Shown: positions 1-6,346 of the stretch, piece after piece
Layout of the letters: each line of letters begins with the position of its first letter
Position numbering within the stretch: the first letter of the stretch is position 1
DNA from: Anoxypelagibacter denitrificans
GTDB lineage: Bacteria; Pseudomonadota; Alphaproteobacteria; Pelagibacterales; Pelagibacteraceae
NCBI GenBank assembly: GCA_017640265.1
Contig: JAGFVZ010000047.1
Coordinates: 1 to 6,894 of the forward strand
Direction of reading: 5' to 3'
DNA length: 6,894 bases
The notes under the pieces: generated by a model
The model's database searches: none
Seen by the model: the letters and a program-made list of their open reading frames with translations, nothing else
What the model was told of the DNA's origin: nothing
Made by a program: the position numbers and the translations under genes

Positions 1-1
1 C

Positions 2-505
2 GATCTAACAAGAAATTATAGAGAGGCCTACAATCTCTTTTGTTGTACAGGAATATTGTTTAATCATGAATCTCCTAGAAGAGGATTTGAATTTGTTACA
101 AGAAAAATTTCACACGGAGTAGCCACAATTAAACTTGGCTTGGAGAGAAAAATAGAATTGGGTAATTTAGATGCAAAAAGAGATTGGGGGCATGCAAAAG
201 ATTATGTTGAAGCTATGTGGCTCATGCTTCAAAGAAAAAAGCCAGATGACTTTGTTATTGCCACTGGAAAACAGCACTCAGTGAGAGAGTTTGCAAAACT
301 TGCATTTTCTGTAGTTGGTTTAAATTATAAAGATTATATTGTAACAGACAAAATTCTTTTCAGACCCGCCGAAGTACACAGCCTTCTTGGAAATTATTCA
401 AAGGCTAAAAAACTTTTAAAATGGAAACCAAAGATTTCATTTAAAAACCTCGTAAAAGATATGGTTGAATCTGATATTGAATTTGTAAAAAAGTCTGGTT
501 ATTAG
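2..505 (+). CDS. gmd: GDP-mannose 4,6-dehydratase, C-terminal part (5' end outside window)
   Basis: Converts GDP-D-mannose to GDP-4-keto-6-deoxy-D-mannose, the first step toward GDP-fucose, GDP-rhamnose, GDP-perosamine and related sugars used in cytoplasmic assembly of surface polysaccharide. The reading frame is open from base 2 to the TAG at 503-505, giving about 167 residues, roughly the last half of a family that is usually 320-375 residues long. Seen directly: NYREAY, then GILFNHESPRRG and FVTRKI, then the stretch GNLDAKRDWGHAKDYVEAMW and VIATGKQHSVREF. All are hallmarks of the Gmd branch of extended SDR enzymes. The NAD-binding Rossmann part and the catalytic YxxxK lie upstream of the window. 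A TTG at 56 is internal to the conserved GILFNHESP motif and is not the start. No GDP-fucose synthase follows it. All ten arginines are AGA codons. Identification is very secure. Confidence 0.95.
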   Translation, partial: DLTRNYREAYNLFCCTGILFNHESPRRGFEFVTRKISHGVATIKLGLERKIELGNLDAKRDWGHAKDYVEAMWLMLQRKKPDDFVIATGKQHSVREFAKLAFSVVGLNYKDYIVTDKILFRPAEVHSLLGNYSKAKKLLKWKPKISFKNLVKDMVESDIEFVKKSGY

Positions 506-533
506 AAAATAAATTTGCGATAATAAAACTAAA

Positions 534-542
534 AGGAGGAGG
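534..542 (+). promoter_or_regulatory. Strong ribosome binding site of the GYD-domain gene
   Basis: The purine run AGGAGGAGG ends six bases before the ATG at 549. It is the strongest Shine-Dalgarno match in the window and fixes the start of the small downstream gene, suggesting efficient translation. Confidence 0.8.
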
Positions 543-548
543 TATTAA

Positions 549-875
549 ATGGCTAAATTTTATCTTATGGGAAATTACACAGCAAAAGCTTTTCAGGGCT
601 TTATTGCTAATCCTGATACTGACAGAAGGGCAGCAATCAATGCTGTTGCAAGCGCCGTAGGTGGAAAAGTAATAGACTATGATGTTGTGAGAGGTTCTTA
701 TGATTTTATTCTAAAGTTAGAAGCACCCAATTTTGAAAGCATGGCAGCAGCAAAACTTGCTACTGAAGCTACTGGTGCAGTAACTAATATAACCATAATG
801 GAACCAATAAATATTAATAGTACAGCAAAACTTGCCGCAAAAGTTGCAGGTGGTTATAAAGAACCAGGTAAATAA
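549..875 (+). CDS. GYD-domain protein, small, function unknown
   Basis: A 108-residue soluble protein, without signal peptide or membrane segment, matching the GYD domain family (small alpha/beta proteins of about 95-110 residues, related in fold to dimeric alpha-beta barrels). Seen: an N-terminal strand with YLMGNYTAKAFQGF, then DRRAAINAVASAVGGKVIDYD, then the domain signature with GSYDF in the position of the usual G-[YFD]-D (about residues 49-53). Next comes an Ala-rich helix containing ATEATGAVTN, and a final strand with a short Lys/Gly-containing tail. The family has no established biochemical role, so none is assigned. The start is fixed by a strong Shine-Dalgarno. It sits 43 bases after gmd and about 56 bases before the nucleotidyltransferase, in the same direction. 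Its three arginines are AGA or AGG, as in its left neighbours. Confidence 0.82.
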   Translation: MAKFYLMGNYTAKAFQGFIANPDTDRRAAINAVASAVGGKVIDYDVVRGSYDFILKLEAPNFESMAAAKLATEATGAVTNITIMEPININSTAKLAAKVAGGYKEPGK

Positions 876-921
876 TACAGACCCCAAGTAAATAAAATGT
901 TATTGGATGCCTTTCACTTTT

Positions 922-926
922 GGAGG
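922..926 (+). promoter_or_regulatory. Ribosome binding site deciding between TTG 932 and ATG 938
   Basis: GGAGG at 922-926 lies five bases before a TTG at 932 and eleven bases before an in-frame ATG at 938. An in-frame TGA at 929-931 rules out any start further upstream. An ATG at 928 is in another frame and opens only eight codons. TTG 932 and ATG 938 differ by only two residues and cannot be separated from sequence alone. Confidence 0.5.
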
Positions 927-931
927 TATGA

Positions 932-1318
932 TTGGTAATGTTAAAACCTTATAAATGGGACAATAAAAAGCCAACAACACAAATGTTGGGAAGATGGCAA
1001 CCTTTTCACGATGGGCATTATGCGTTGTTTGAAGAAATTATAAAAAAAACCGGTCAAGTATGCATTCTAGTTAGAGACGTACAAGGTGTAGATGACAATC
1101 CTTTTGATTTTGAAAACATTAAATCTAAAATTGTTGAAAAATTAGAACCAAAATATAAAAATAGATATAAAGTATTATTAGTTCCAAACATAACAAACAT
1201 TTGTTATGGCAGAGGAGTAGGTTATAAAATTGAGGAAGTTGTTTTGTCAGAAGAAATACAAAAAATTTCAGCAACTAAAATTAGAAAAGAAATGAGAGAA
1301 AAGGGAGAGTTAAAATAA
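932..1318 (+). CDS. Compact HxGH-family nucleotidyltransferase (adenylyl- or cytidylyltransferase)
   Basis: A protein of 126-128 residues belonging to the nucleotidylyl transferase superfamily (NMN adenylyltransferase / glycerol-3-phosphate cytidylyltransferase / ATP sulfurylase fold). These enzymes transfer a nucleotide monophosphate from an NTP to a phosphate-bearing substrate. Seen: GRWQPFHDGHYALFEE with the H-D-G-H nucleotide-binding motif at residues 26-29, a strand QVCILVRDVQG (about 42-52), VPNITNICYGRGVGYKIEE (about 84-102), and ISATKIR at 112-118. The last is the family's second nucleotide-binding motif (ISSTxxR type). The protein is complete but short, with no second domain. The substrate cannot be read from the sequence. 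Linkage to gmd suggests sugar or polysaccharide metabolism. The neighbouring APS genes raise the less likely idea of a sulfur role. It is much smaller than true ATP sulfurylase (Sat, about 400 residues). All six arginines are AGA codons. Confidence 0.82.
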   Translation: MVMLKPYKWDNKKPTTQMLGRWQPFHDGHYALFEEIIKKTGQVCILVRDVQGVDDNPFDFENIKSKIVEKLEPKYKNRYKVLLVPNITNICYGRGVGYKIEEVVLSEEIQKISATKIRKEMREKGELK

Positions 1319-1363
1319 ATTATATAAATTATTACAATAATCTGTGATTTAATTTAATCTAAA

Positions 1364-1370
1364 GAGGGGG
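1364..1370 (+). promoter_or_regulatory. Ribosome binding site supporting the TTG start of aprM
   Basis: GAGGGGG at 1364-1370 stands six bases before the TTG at 1377, a good Shine-Dalgarno distance. The next in-frame ATG (1416) has no comparable site and would remove the N-terminal 13 residues just before the first membrane segment. Confidence 0.65.
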
Positions 1371-1376
1371 AAAACT

Positions 1377-2168
1377 TTGATTACTACCAATCCATTTTCC
1401 GAGCTTTCGGAGTTTATGCCATCCATTGCGATGCAGGCTTTTGTCGTTGTAATGATCATCTTGGTAGTAGTAGGAACGTTGTTTGATATAATTCATAAAA
1501 AAAACGTTAAGTACTTCTTTGATAATGCGAAAAAGTCAAAGAAATCAGCAACAAGTACTGTCAGCTCAGGAAAAAAAGTATCGATTGTCTTAAAAACTGT
1601 TGCATCAGATGTTCTAACCACTTCGGAATTAGCTGGTAAGCGTAGAATTGCCCATCTTCTTGGTATGTACGGTACTATAATATTTTGGGTTACTTCAGCT
1701 ATTATGATTTTTAATTATTCAACATCTGAATCTGTAGCTCCTTCTATCCTGCCACTACTATGGCATATAGGAGCGATCATGACTTGTCTTGGCGGTTATT
1801 GGTTTTGGTTCTTTCTTAGAGCTGACGTGGCAGCAGAAGGCAATCCATGGTATCGCGTTATCAAGGCAGATTTATTTGTCCTATCGCTTGTTGTGACTGC
1901 TACCTTCGGTCTGGTTTGGTCTTATTTGCAAGCTGCAGATATATCTGGATGGGATACCTTGTTTTTAGTTTTGTTTAGTCTTTCTAATATTGTGTTATTT
2001 GGAGGAGTGTATTGGTCTAAATTTGCCCATATGTTCTACAAGCCAGGGGCAGCCATACAGAAACATTTAAGTGAAGCGGATGGTTCGAGAGATAATTTGC
2101 CAGCACCAACTGATAAGCAGGAGCAATACGGTTTAGGTATAAAGCGTGAAGCGCCACGACACTATTAA
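1377..2168 (+). CDS. aprM: APS reductase membrane anchor, probable haem b electron-transfer subunit
   Basis: An integral membrane protein of 263 residues, identified as AprM chiefly because it directly precedes aprB and aprA, as in the aprMBA clusters of sulfur-oxidising bacteria. Its proposed role is to dock AprBA to the inner membrane and pass sulfite-derived electrons to the quinone pool. Five hydrophobic segments are visible, at about residues 17-37, 94-112, 124-147, 164-186 and 194-213. A Lys/Ser-rich hydrophilic loop (about 41-90) separates the first two, and the C-terminal tail from about 222 is polar. His93, His130 and His218 lie at or near membrane-segment ends or inside a segment and could ligate haem b, as in NarI-like cytochromes; this is an inference. 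The start is a TTG with a good Shine-Dalgarno. Arginine codons are mixed (3 AGA, 4 CGN), unlike the all-AGA/AGG genes upstream. The gene lies 42 bases before aprB. Confidence 0.82.
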   Translation: MITTNPFSELSEFMPSIAMQAFVVVMIILVVVGTLFDIIHKKNVKYFFDNAKKSKKSATSTVSSGKKVSIVLKTVASDVLTTSELAGKRRIAHLLGMYGTIIFWVTSAIMIFNYSTSESVAPSILPLLWHIGAIMTCLGGYWFWFFLRADVAAEGNPWYRVIKADLFVLSLVVTATFGLVWSYLQAADISGWDTLFLVLFSLSNIVLFGGVYWSKFAHMFYKPGAAIQKHLSEADGSRDNLPAPTDKQEQYGLGIKREAPRHY

Positions 2169-2210
2169 TGAATTTAATGATTAACAACTTAAAGAAAGAG
2201 AGAAAATAAT

Positions 2211-2681
2211 ATGCCAACTTTTGTATACATGACTCGTTGTGACGGCTGCGGACACTGTGTTGATATCTGTCCATCTGACATTATGCATATCGATAAAAAT
2301 ATTAGACGTGCCGTTAATATTGAACCTAATTTTTGCTGGGAGTGTTACTCATGCGTGAAGGCCTGCCCACAAAATGCAATTGATGTGCGTGGATATGCTG
2401 ATTTTGCTCCTATGGGTCATAAAGTTCGTGTACTTCGTGAGGAAGAGAAAGGAACAATCTCTTGGAAGGTTAAGTTCCGAAACGGTAAAGAGAAAAATTT
2501 TGTTTCTCCGATTACGACTAAGCCATGGGGAAAACATATTCCAAAACTTTCTGAGTTAGAGACACCTAATAAAGAAGCACTTAACTCACAATTGCTTTGT
2601 TTTGAACCAGATTTTCTCAAAATTGAAACTGGATTGCCAAAAATGAAAAGAGAACGATTTAAACAAGGCGTCTATTACTGA
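2211..2681 (+). CDS. aprB: Adenylylsulfate (APS) reductase beta subunit, two [4Fe-4S] clusters
   Basis: The iron-sulfur subunit of dissimilatory-type APS reductase. It moves electrons between the FAD of AprA and the membrane partner, in the cytoplasm. At 156 residues it has the usual family length. Seen: a first cluster motif Cys10-x2-Cys13-x2-Cys16-x3-Cys20-Pro, and a second Cys42-x2-Cys45-x2-Cys48-x3-Cys52-Pro within FCWECYSCVKACPQNAIDVRG. The aromatic-rich spacing near Trp43 is typical of AprB, in which a tryptophan lies between the two clusters. The central part (about 65-105) is the beta region. The extended C-terminal tail, ending in FKQGVYY, is the part that wraps around AprA in known structures. 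The stop codon overlaps the aprA start by one base (TGATG), implying translational coupling. Seven of nine arginines are CGN codons. Confidence 0.96.
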   Translation: MPTFVYMTRCDGCGHCVDICPSDIMHIDKNIRRAVNIEPNFCWECYSCVKACPQNAIDVRGYADFAPMGHKVRVLREEEKGTISWKVKFRNGKEKNFVSPITTKPWGKHIPKLSELETPNKEALNSQLLCFEPDFLKIETGLPKMKRERFKQGVYY

Positions 2682-2683
2682 TG
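2679..2683 (+). other. One-base stop/start overlap TGATG joining aprB and aprA
   Basis: The aprB stop TGA (2679-2681) shares its last A with the aprA ATG (2681-2683). No good independent Shine-Dalgarno precedes aprA, so termination-reinitiation is the likely way the two subunits of the heterodimer are made in a fixed ratio. Confidence 0.8.
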
Positions 2684-4525
2684 AGTAAAATTAAAACAGT
2701 TTTTGAAGATTGCGATATTCTTGTTGTCGGTGGCGGTATGGCAGGTACTGGCGCTACATTTGAAGCTAGATACTGGGGGCGAGACTTAAAGATTGTTTGC
2801 GTTGAAAAAGCTAATATTGATCGTAGTGGTGCAGTGGCTCAAGGTCTTTACGCAATTAATTGCTATATGGGTATGCAGTGGAATGAGAATCAGCCAGAAG
2901 ATCATGTACGTTATGCACGTAACGACTTAATGGGCTTGGTACGTGAAGATCTTGGTTTTGATATGGCCCGTCATGTTGATTCCTCAGTACATTTGTTTGA
3001 TGAGTGGGGTTTACCTATGATGCGCAACAAAGAAACGGGACGTTACCTGCGCGAAGGTAAATGGCAGATAATGATTCATGGAGAAAGTTACAAACCAATT
3101 GTTGCTGAAGCTGCTAAAAAGTCTGCGGATAAAATATATAATCGAATTATGGTGACTCATCTATTGATGGACGAAAGCAAAGAAAATCGAGTCGGTGGCG
3201 CAGTGGGTTTTAACATGCGTACTGGTAACTACCATGTCTTCCGTGCCAAAGCTGTTGTTGTAGCTGCAGGTGGTGCCTCGCATATTTTCAAGCCTCGAGC
3301 CGTGGGTGAAGGTATGGGGCGAACTTGGTATGCACCTTGGAGCAATGGTTCAGCCTATGCATTACCGATTGCTGTTGGTGCTAAAATGACTCAAATGGAG
3401 AATCGTATTGTTCTAACGCGATTCAAAGATGGTTATGGTCCGGTTGGCGCTTACTTCCTACATCTTAAGACTTACACTCGAAATGGCAAAGGAGAAAATT
3501 ACGAAAAAAAATGGTATGAGCAAACCAAAAAGCTGGTAGGAGAGTATATCGATCACCACCCAGTACCAACATGTTTGCGTAACCATGCTTTCATTGAAGA
3601 GGTTAAAGCTGGCGGAGGTCCAATTCATATGGTTACAACGAAAGCTTTCCAAGATCCTCATTTAGAGAAAGTGGGATGGGAGAACTTTCTTGGTATGACA
3701 GTTGGACAAGCGGTTACTTGGGCATCTCAAAATATTGATCCAAAACATGTAGATCCTGAGCTAACTACATCTGAGCCATATGTTATGGGTTCGCACGCCA
3801 CTTGTTCGGGTGCCTGGGTAAGTGGCCCAGAAGATCTTTCACCGCCTGAATATTATTGGGGATATAACCGAATGATGACAGTTAACGGACTTTTTGGAGC
3901 AGGAGATACAGTTGGCGGCAGCGCTCATAAATTTTCTTCAGGTTCCTTTACAGAAGGTCGTCTCGCCGCAAAAGCTGCGGTTAAATATATACTAGATTTG
4001 GGTGATGAAAAAATTGAGGTAAACGACAAACAGTGTGAAGATCTTAAGGAGATTATATATAAACCTTTGGAGAATTATACTGTGGGTCGTAACGAAATTA
4101 CTGCAGGAACAGTTTCACCAAGTTATCTTCTACCTATTCAAGGTCTTCAGCGCCTTCAAAAAATTATGGATGAATATGTTGGCGGTATTAGTGTAAACTA
4201 TATGACGAACGAGAATTTGCTCAAAAAGGGTATAGAATTATTGGGCATGTTACAGGAAGATCTCGAACATATTGGAGCTGAAGATTATCATCAGCTTATG
4301 CGCGCATGGGAATTAAAACATCGTGTACTTACTTCAGAGTGCGTGGCACAACATACACTATTCCGTGAGGAGACGCGTTGGCCAGGTTACTACTATCGGG
4401 GTGATCACATGAAGTTGGATGATGATAATTGGCATTGCTTAACTTTATCTCGTCGTGATCCTAAGACAGGTAAATTTACTATGGAAAAAGCGCCGCTTTA
4501 TCATATTGTTGATGAAAAAAGATGA
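2681..4525 (+). CDS. aprA: Adenylylsulfate (APS) reductase alpha subunit, FAD flavoprotein
   Basis: The catalytic subunit. In sulfur oxidisers it runs sulfite + AMP to APS + two electrons, and in sulfate reducers the reverse. At 614 residues it is a normal full-length member of the fumarate reductase/succinate dehydrogenase flavoprotein superfamily. Seen: the FAD-binding VVGGGMAGTGA at 15-25, RSGAVAQGLYAINCYMG at 48-64, GRTWYAPWSNGSAY at 213-226, RFKDGYGPVGAYFLHLKTY at 247-265, PTCLRNHAFIEEV at 296-308, TSEPYVMGSHATCSGAW at 363-379, and the second FAD motif GLFGAGDTVGG at 403-413 with SSGSFTEGRLAAKAA. Asn60, Arg247 and His372 probably correspond to the active-site Asn, Arg and His of the Archaeoglobus enzyme; this is aligned by eye. 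The C-terminal helical domain is complete. About 30 of 32 arginines are CGN codons. The SOB-like wording of the motifs and the Xsc neighbour favour the oxidative direction. xsc follows after 30 bases. Confidence 0.97.
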   Translation: MSKIKTVFEDCDILVVGGGMAGTGATFEARYWGRDLKIVCVEKANIDRSGAVAQGLYAINCYMGMQWNENQPEDHVRYARNDLMGLVREDLGFDMARHVDSSVHLFDEWGLPMMRNKETGRYLREGKWQIMIHGESYKPIVAEAAKKSADKIYNRIMVTHLLMDESKENRVGGAVGFNMRTGNYHVFRAKAVVVAAGGASHIFKPRAVGEGMGRTWYAPWSNGSAYALPIAVGAKMTQMENRIVLTRFKDGYGPVGAYFLHLKTYTRNGKGENYEKKWYEQTKKLVGEYIDHHPVPTCLRNHAFIEEVKAGGGPIHMVTTKAFQDPHLEKVGWENFLGMTVGQAVTWASQNIDPKHVDPELTTSEPYVMGSHATCSGAWVSGPEDLSPPEYYWGYNRMMTVNGLFGAGDTVGGSAHKFSSGSFTEGRLAAKAAVKYILDLGDEKIEVNDKQCEDLKEIIYKPLENYTVGRNEITAGTVSPSYLLPIQGLQRLQKIMDEYVGGISVNYMTNENLLKKGIELLGMLQEDLEHIGAEDYHQLMRAWELKHRVLTSECVAQHTLFREETRWPGYYYRGDHMKLDDDNWHCLTLSRRDPKTGKFTMEKAPLYHIVDEKR

Positions 4526-4544
4526 AAAAGTTATAAATTTTTTT

Positions 4545-4549
4545 AAGGA
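4545..4549 (+). promoter_or_regulatory. Ribosome binding site of xsc
   Basis: AAGGA at 4545-4549 lies six bases before ATG 4556 and supports it over the in-frame ATG three codons later. The site sits within the 30-base aprA-xsc gap, which shows no hairpin or clear promoter, consistent with co-transcription. Confidence 0.65.
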
Positions 4550-4555
4550 TTAACT

Positions 4556-6331
4556 ATGACGAAAATGACAACTGAAGAATCTTTTGTAAAAGTTTTACAA
4601 ATACATGGCATTGATAATGCTTTTGGAATTATTGGTTCTGCTTTCATGCCAGTTTCGGATCTTTTTCCTAAAGCAGGGATTACATTTTGGGATGTTGCAC
4701 ATGAGTCAAATGGTGGTTTGATTGCTGATGGGTATACAAGATCTACAGGAAAAATAGCAATGTGTATTGCGCAAAATGGACCTGGTATTACCGGTTTTGT
4801 TACTCCAATCAAGACAGCTTATTGGAATCATACACCTATGCTTTTAGTTACACCACAGGCTGCAAATAAAACAATTGGCCAAGGTGGTTTCCAAGAAGTT
4901 GAACAGATGAATTTATTTAAAGATATGGTTTGTTATCAAGAAGAAGTTCGTGATCCATCCCGTATGGCAGAAGTTTTAAATCGTGTTATCGAAAAAGCAA
5001 TTAGAGGATCTGCGCCAGCGCAAATCAATGTTCCAAGAGACTATTGGACACAAGTCATTGATATAGAACTTCCTCCAATAGTTCGTTTAGAGCGGCAAGC
5101 AGGCGGAGCAAGCGCAGTTAACGAAGCAGCTAAATTATTATCAAACGCAAAATTTCCAGTAATATTATCCGGAGCAGGGGTAGTAATTGGTAACGCTATA
5201 GAAGATTGTAAAAAGTTAGCAGAAAGATTGGATGCGCCAGTTTGTTCCGGTTATCAACATAACGATAGTTTTCCAGGAAGTCACCCTCTTGCTGTAGGTC
5301 CTTTAGGTTACAATGGCTCAAAAGCTGCTATGCAATTAATTTCGAAAGCAGATGTTGTTCTAGCGTTAGGAACACGACTTAATCCATTTTCAACTTTACC
5401 TGGTTATGGAATTGATTATTGGCCAAAGAAAGCTAGCATAATTCAAGTTGACATGAATTCAGATCGAATTGGACTAACTAAAAAAGTTACAGTTGGAATT
5501 TGTGGGGATGCAAAATTAGTAACACAACAACTTATAGAAAAACTTTCTAAATCTGCTGGAGACTTTGATAGAAAAAAACGTAAATCTCTTATTCATCAAA
5601 CAAAATCTGCATGGCTACAAACTCTTACGAGTTTGGATCACGAAGAAGATGATCCAGGAACAACATGGAATAAAGATGCTCGTAAAAGAGATAAAGATCG
5701 AATGTCACCACGTATGGCATGGAGAGCTATTCAGGCTGGTCTTCCATCTGACGCCATTATTTCTAGCGATATAGGAAACAATTGCGCTATTGGAAATGCT
5801 TATCCAACTTTTGAAAAAGGAAGAAAATATTTAGCACCAGGACTTTTTGGTCCATGCGGATATGGTTTTCCGGCAATTCTCGGAGCAAAAATTGGTTGTC
5901 CCGATATTCCAGTAGTTGGCTTTGCAGGTGATGGAGCTTTTGGAATTAGTATGAGTGAGATGAGTTCTTGTAACAGAAAGGAATGGCCTTCGATTACGAT
6001 GGTAATTTTTAGAAATTATCAATGGGGCGCTGAGAAAAGAAACTCTATTCTTTGGTTTGCTGATAATTTTGTGGGGACCGAATTGGATCCAGATTTAAGT
6101 TATGCAAAAGTAGCTGAAGGTTGTGGTTTAAAAGGCGTTCAAGTTAGAACACAGAGTGAATTAACTAATGCTTTAAAAAAATCGTGCGAGGATCAAAAAA
6201 AAGAAATTTCAACTTTTATTGAAGTTATTTTAAACCAAGAACTCGGTGAACCATTTAGACGCGATGCAATGAAGAAACCTGTAAAAGTAGCAGGAATTGA
6301 TCCAAAAGACATGAAACCTCAACGATCTTAG
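4556..6331 (+). CDS. xsc: Sulfoacetaldehyde acetyltransferase (thiamine diphosphate-dependent)
   Basis: Catalyses sulfoacetaldehyde + phosphate to acetyl phosphate + sulfite, the C-S bond cleavage shared by taurine, isethionate and sulfoacetate degradation; cytoplasmic. At 591 residues it has the usual family length. Three ThDP-enzyme domains are visible. The pyrimidine-binding domain (about 1-175) has AFGIIGSAFMPVSDLFP, the AHESNGG motif with the probable catalytic Glu50, AQNGPGITGFVT and AYWNHTPMLLVTPQAANKT. The central domain (about 185-335) follows. The pyrophosphate-binding domain (about 385-560) has GDGAFGISMSEMSS, with the metal-binding GDG at 458-460, and FRNYQWGAEKRNS, with the matching Asn487. 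QGGFQEVEQMNLFKDMV and EEVRDPSRMAEVL are closely Xsc-like and separate it from acetolactate synthase. The gene lies 30 bases after aprA, so sulfite from Xsc would feed AprBA. Arginine codons are split evenly between AGA and CGN. No pta follows it, although xsc-pta pairing is common elsewhere. Confidence 0.96.
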   Translation: MTKMTTEESFVKVLQIHGIDNAFGIIGSAFMPVSDLFPKAGITFWDVAHESNGGLIADGYTRSTGKIAMCIAQNGPGITGFVTPIKTAYWNHTPMLLVTPQAANKTIGQGGFQEVEQMNLFKDMVCYQEEVRDPSRMAEVLNRVIEKAIRGSAPAQINVPRDYWTQVIDIELPPIVRLERQAGGASAVNEAAKLLSNAKFPVILSGAGVVIGNAIEDCKKLAERLDAPVCSGYQHNDSFPGSHPLAVGPLGYNGSKAAMQLISKADVVLALGTRLNPFSTLPGYGIDYWPKKASIIQVDMNSDRIGLTKKVTVGICGDAKLVTQQLIEKLSKSAGDFDRKKRKSLIHQTKSAWLQTLTSLDHEEDDPGTTWNKDARKRDKDRMSPRMAWRAIQAGLPSDAIISSDIGNNCAIGNAYPTFEKGRKYLAPGLFGPCGYGFPAILGAKIGCPDIPVVGFAGDGAFGISMSEMSSCNRKEWPSITMVIFRNYQWGAEKRNSILWFADNFVGTELDPDLSYAKVAEGCGLKGVQVRTQSELTNALKKSCEDQKKEISTFIEVILNQELGEPFRRDAMKKPVKVAGIDPKDMKPQRS

Positions 6332-6346
6332 AGTTTTCCACTCAAT

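Noticed and set aside
932..1318. Calling the nucleotidyltransferase a sulfate adenylyltransferase (Sat)
   Set aside because: At about 128 residues it is far too short for Sat and lacks the larger Sat domains; only the superfamily motifs are shared.
1323..1360. Possible sigma-70 type promoter upstream of aprM (TATAAA at 1323-1328, TTACAA at 1332-1337, TTTAAT at 1353-1358)
   Set aside because: The hexamers do not combine at proper spacing with good matches, and the stretch is so AT-rich that such hits are expected by chance. The best -10 would start the transcript inside the Shine-Dalgarno.
2017..2274. Minus-strand open frame across the aprM-aprB gap
   Set aside because: It overlaps the conserved ends of two genes, including the first AprB cysteine motif, and shows no family features.
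2681..4525. Fumarate reductase or succinate dehydrogenase flavoprotein as identity for aprA
   Set aside because: The overall fold is shared, but the RFKDGYGPVGAYFLHLKTY and TSEPYVMGSHAT motifs and the preceding AprB are specific to APS reductase.
4543..4812. Open frame on the minus strand opposite the start of xsc
   Set aside because: It is fully inside a conserved enzyme gene, has no recognisable domain and no suitable ribosome binding site; a shadow frame.
4556..6331. Acetolactate synthase or another ThDP decarboxylase as identity for the xsc gene
   Set aside because: The N-terminal wording (QGGFQEVEQMNLFKDMV, AYWNHTPMLLVTPQAANKT) and the FRNYQWGAEK motif match Xsc rather than acetolactate synthase or oxalyl-CoA decarboxylase.
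6331..6343. Small inverted repeat GAGT / ACTC between xsc and the SDR as a bidirectional terminator
   Set aside because: The stem is only four base pairs with a five-base loop, and no proper U-tract follows on either strand.
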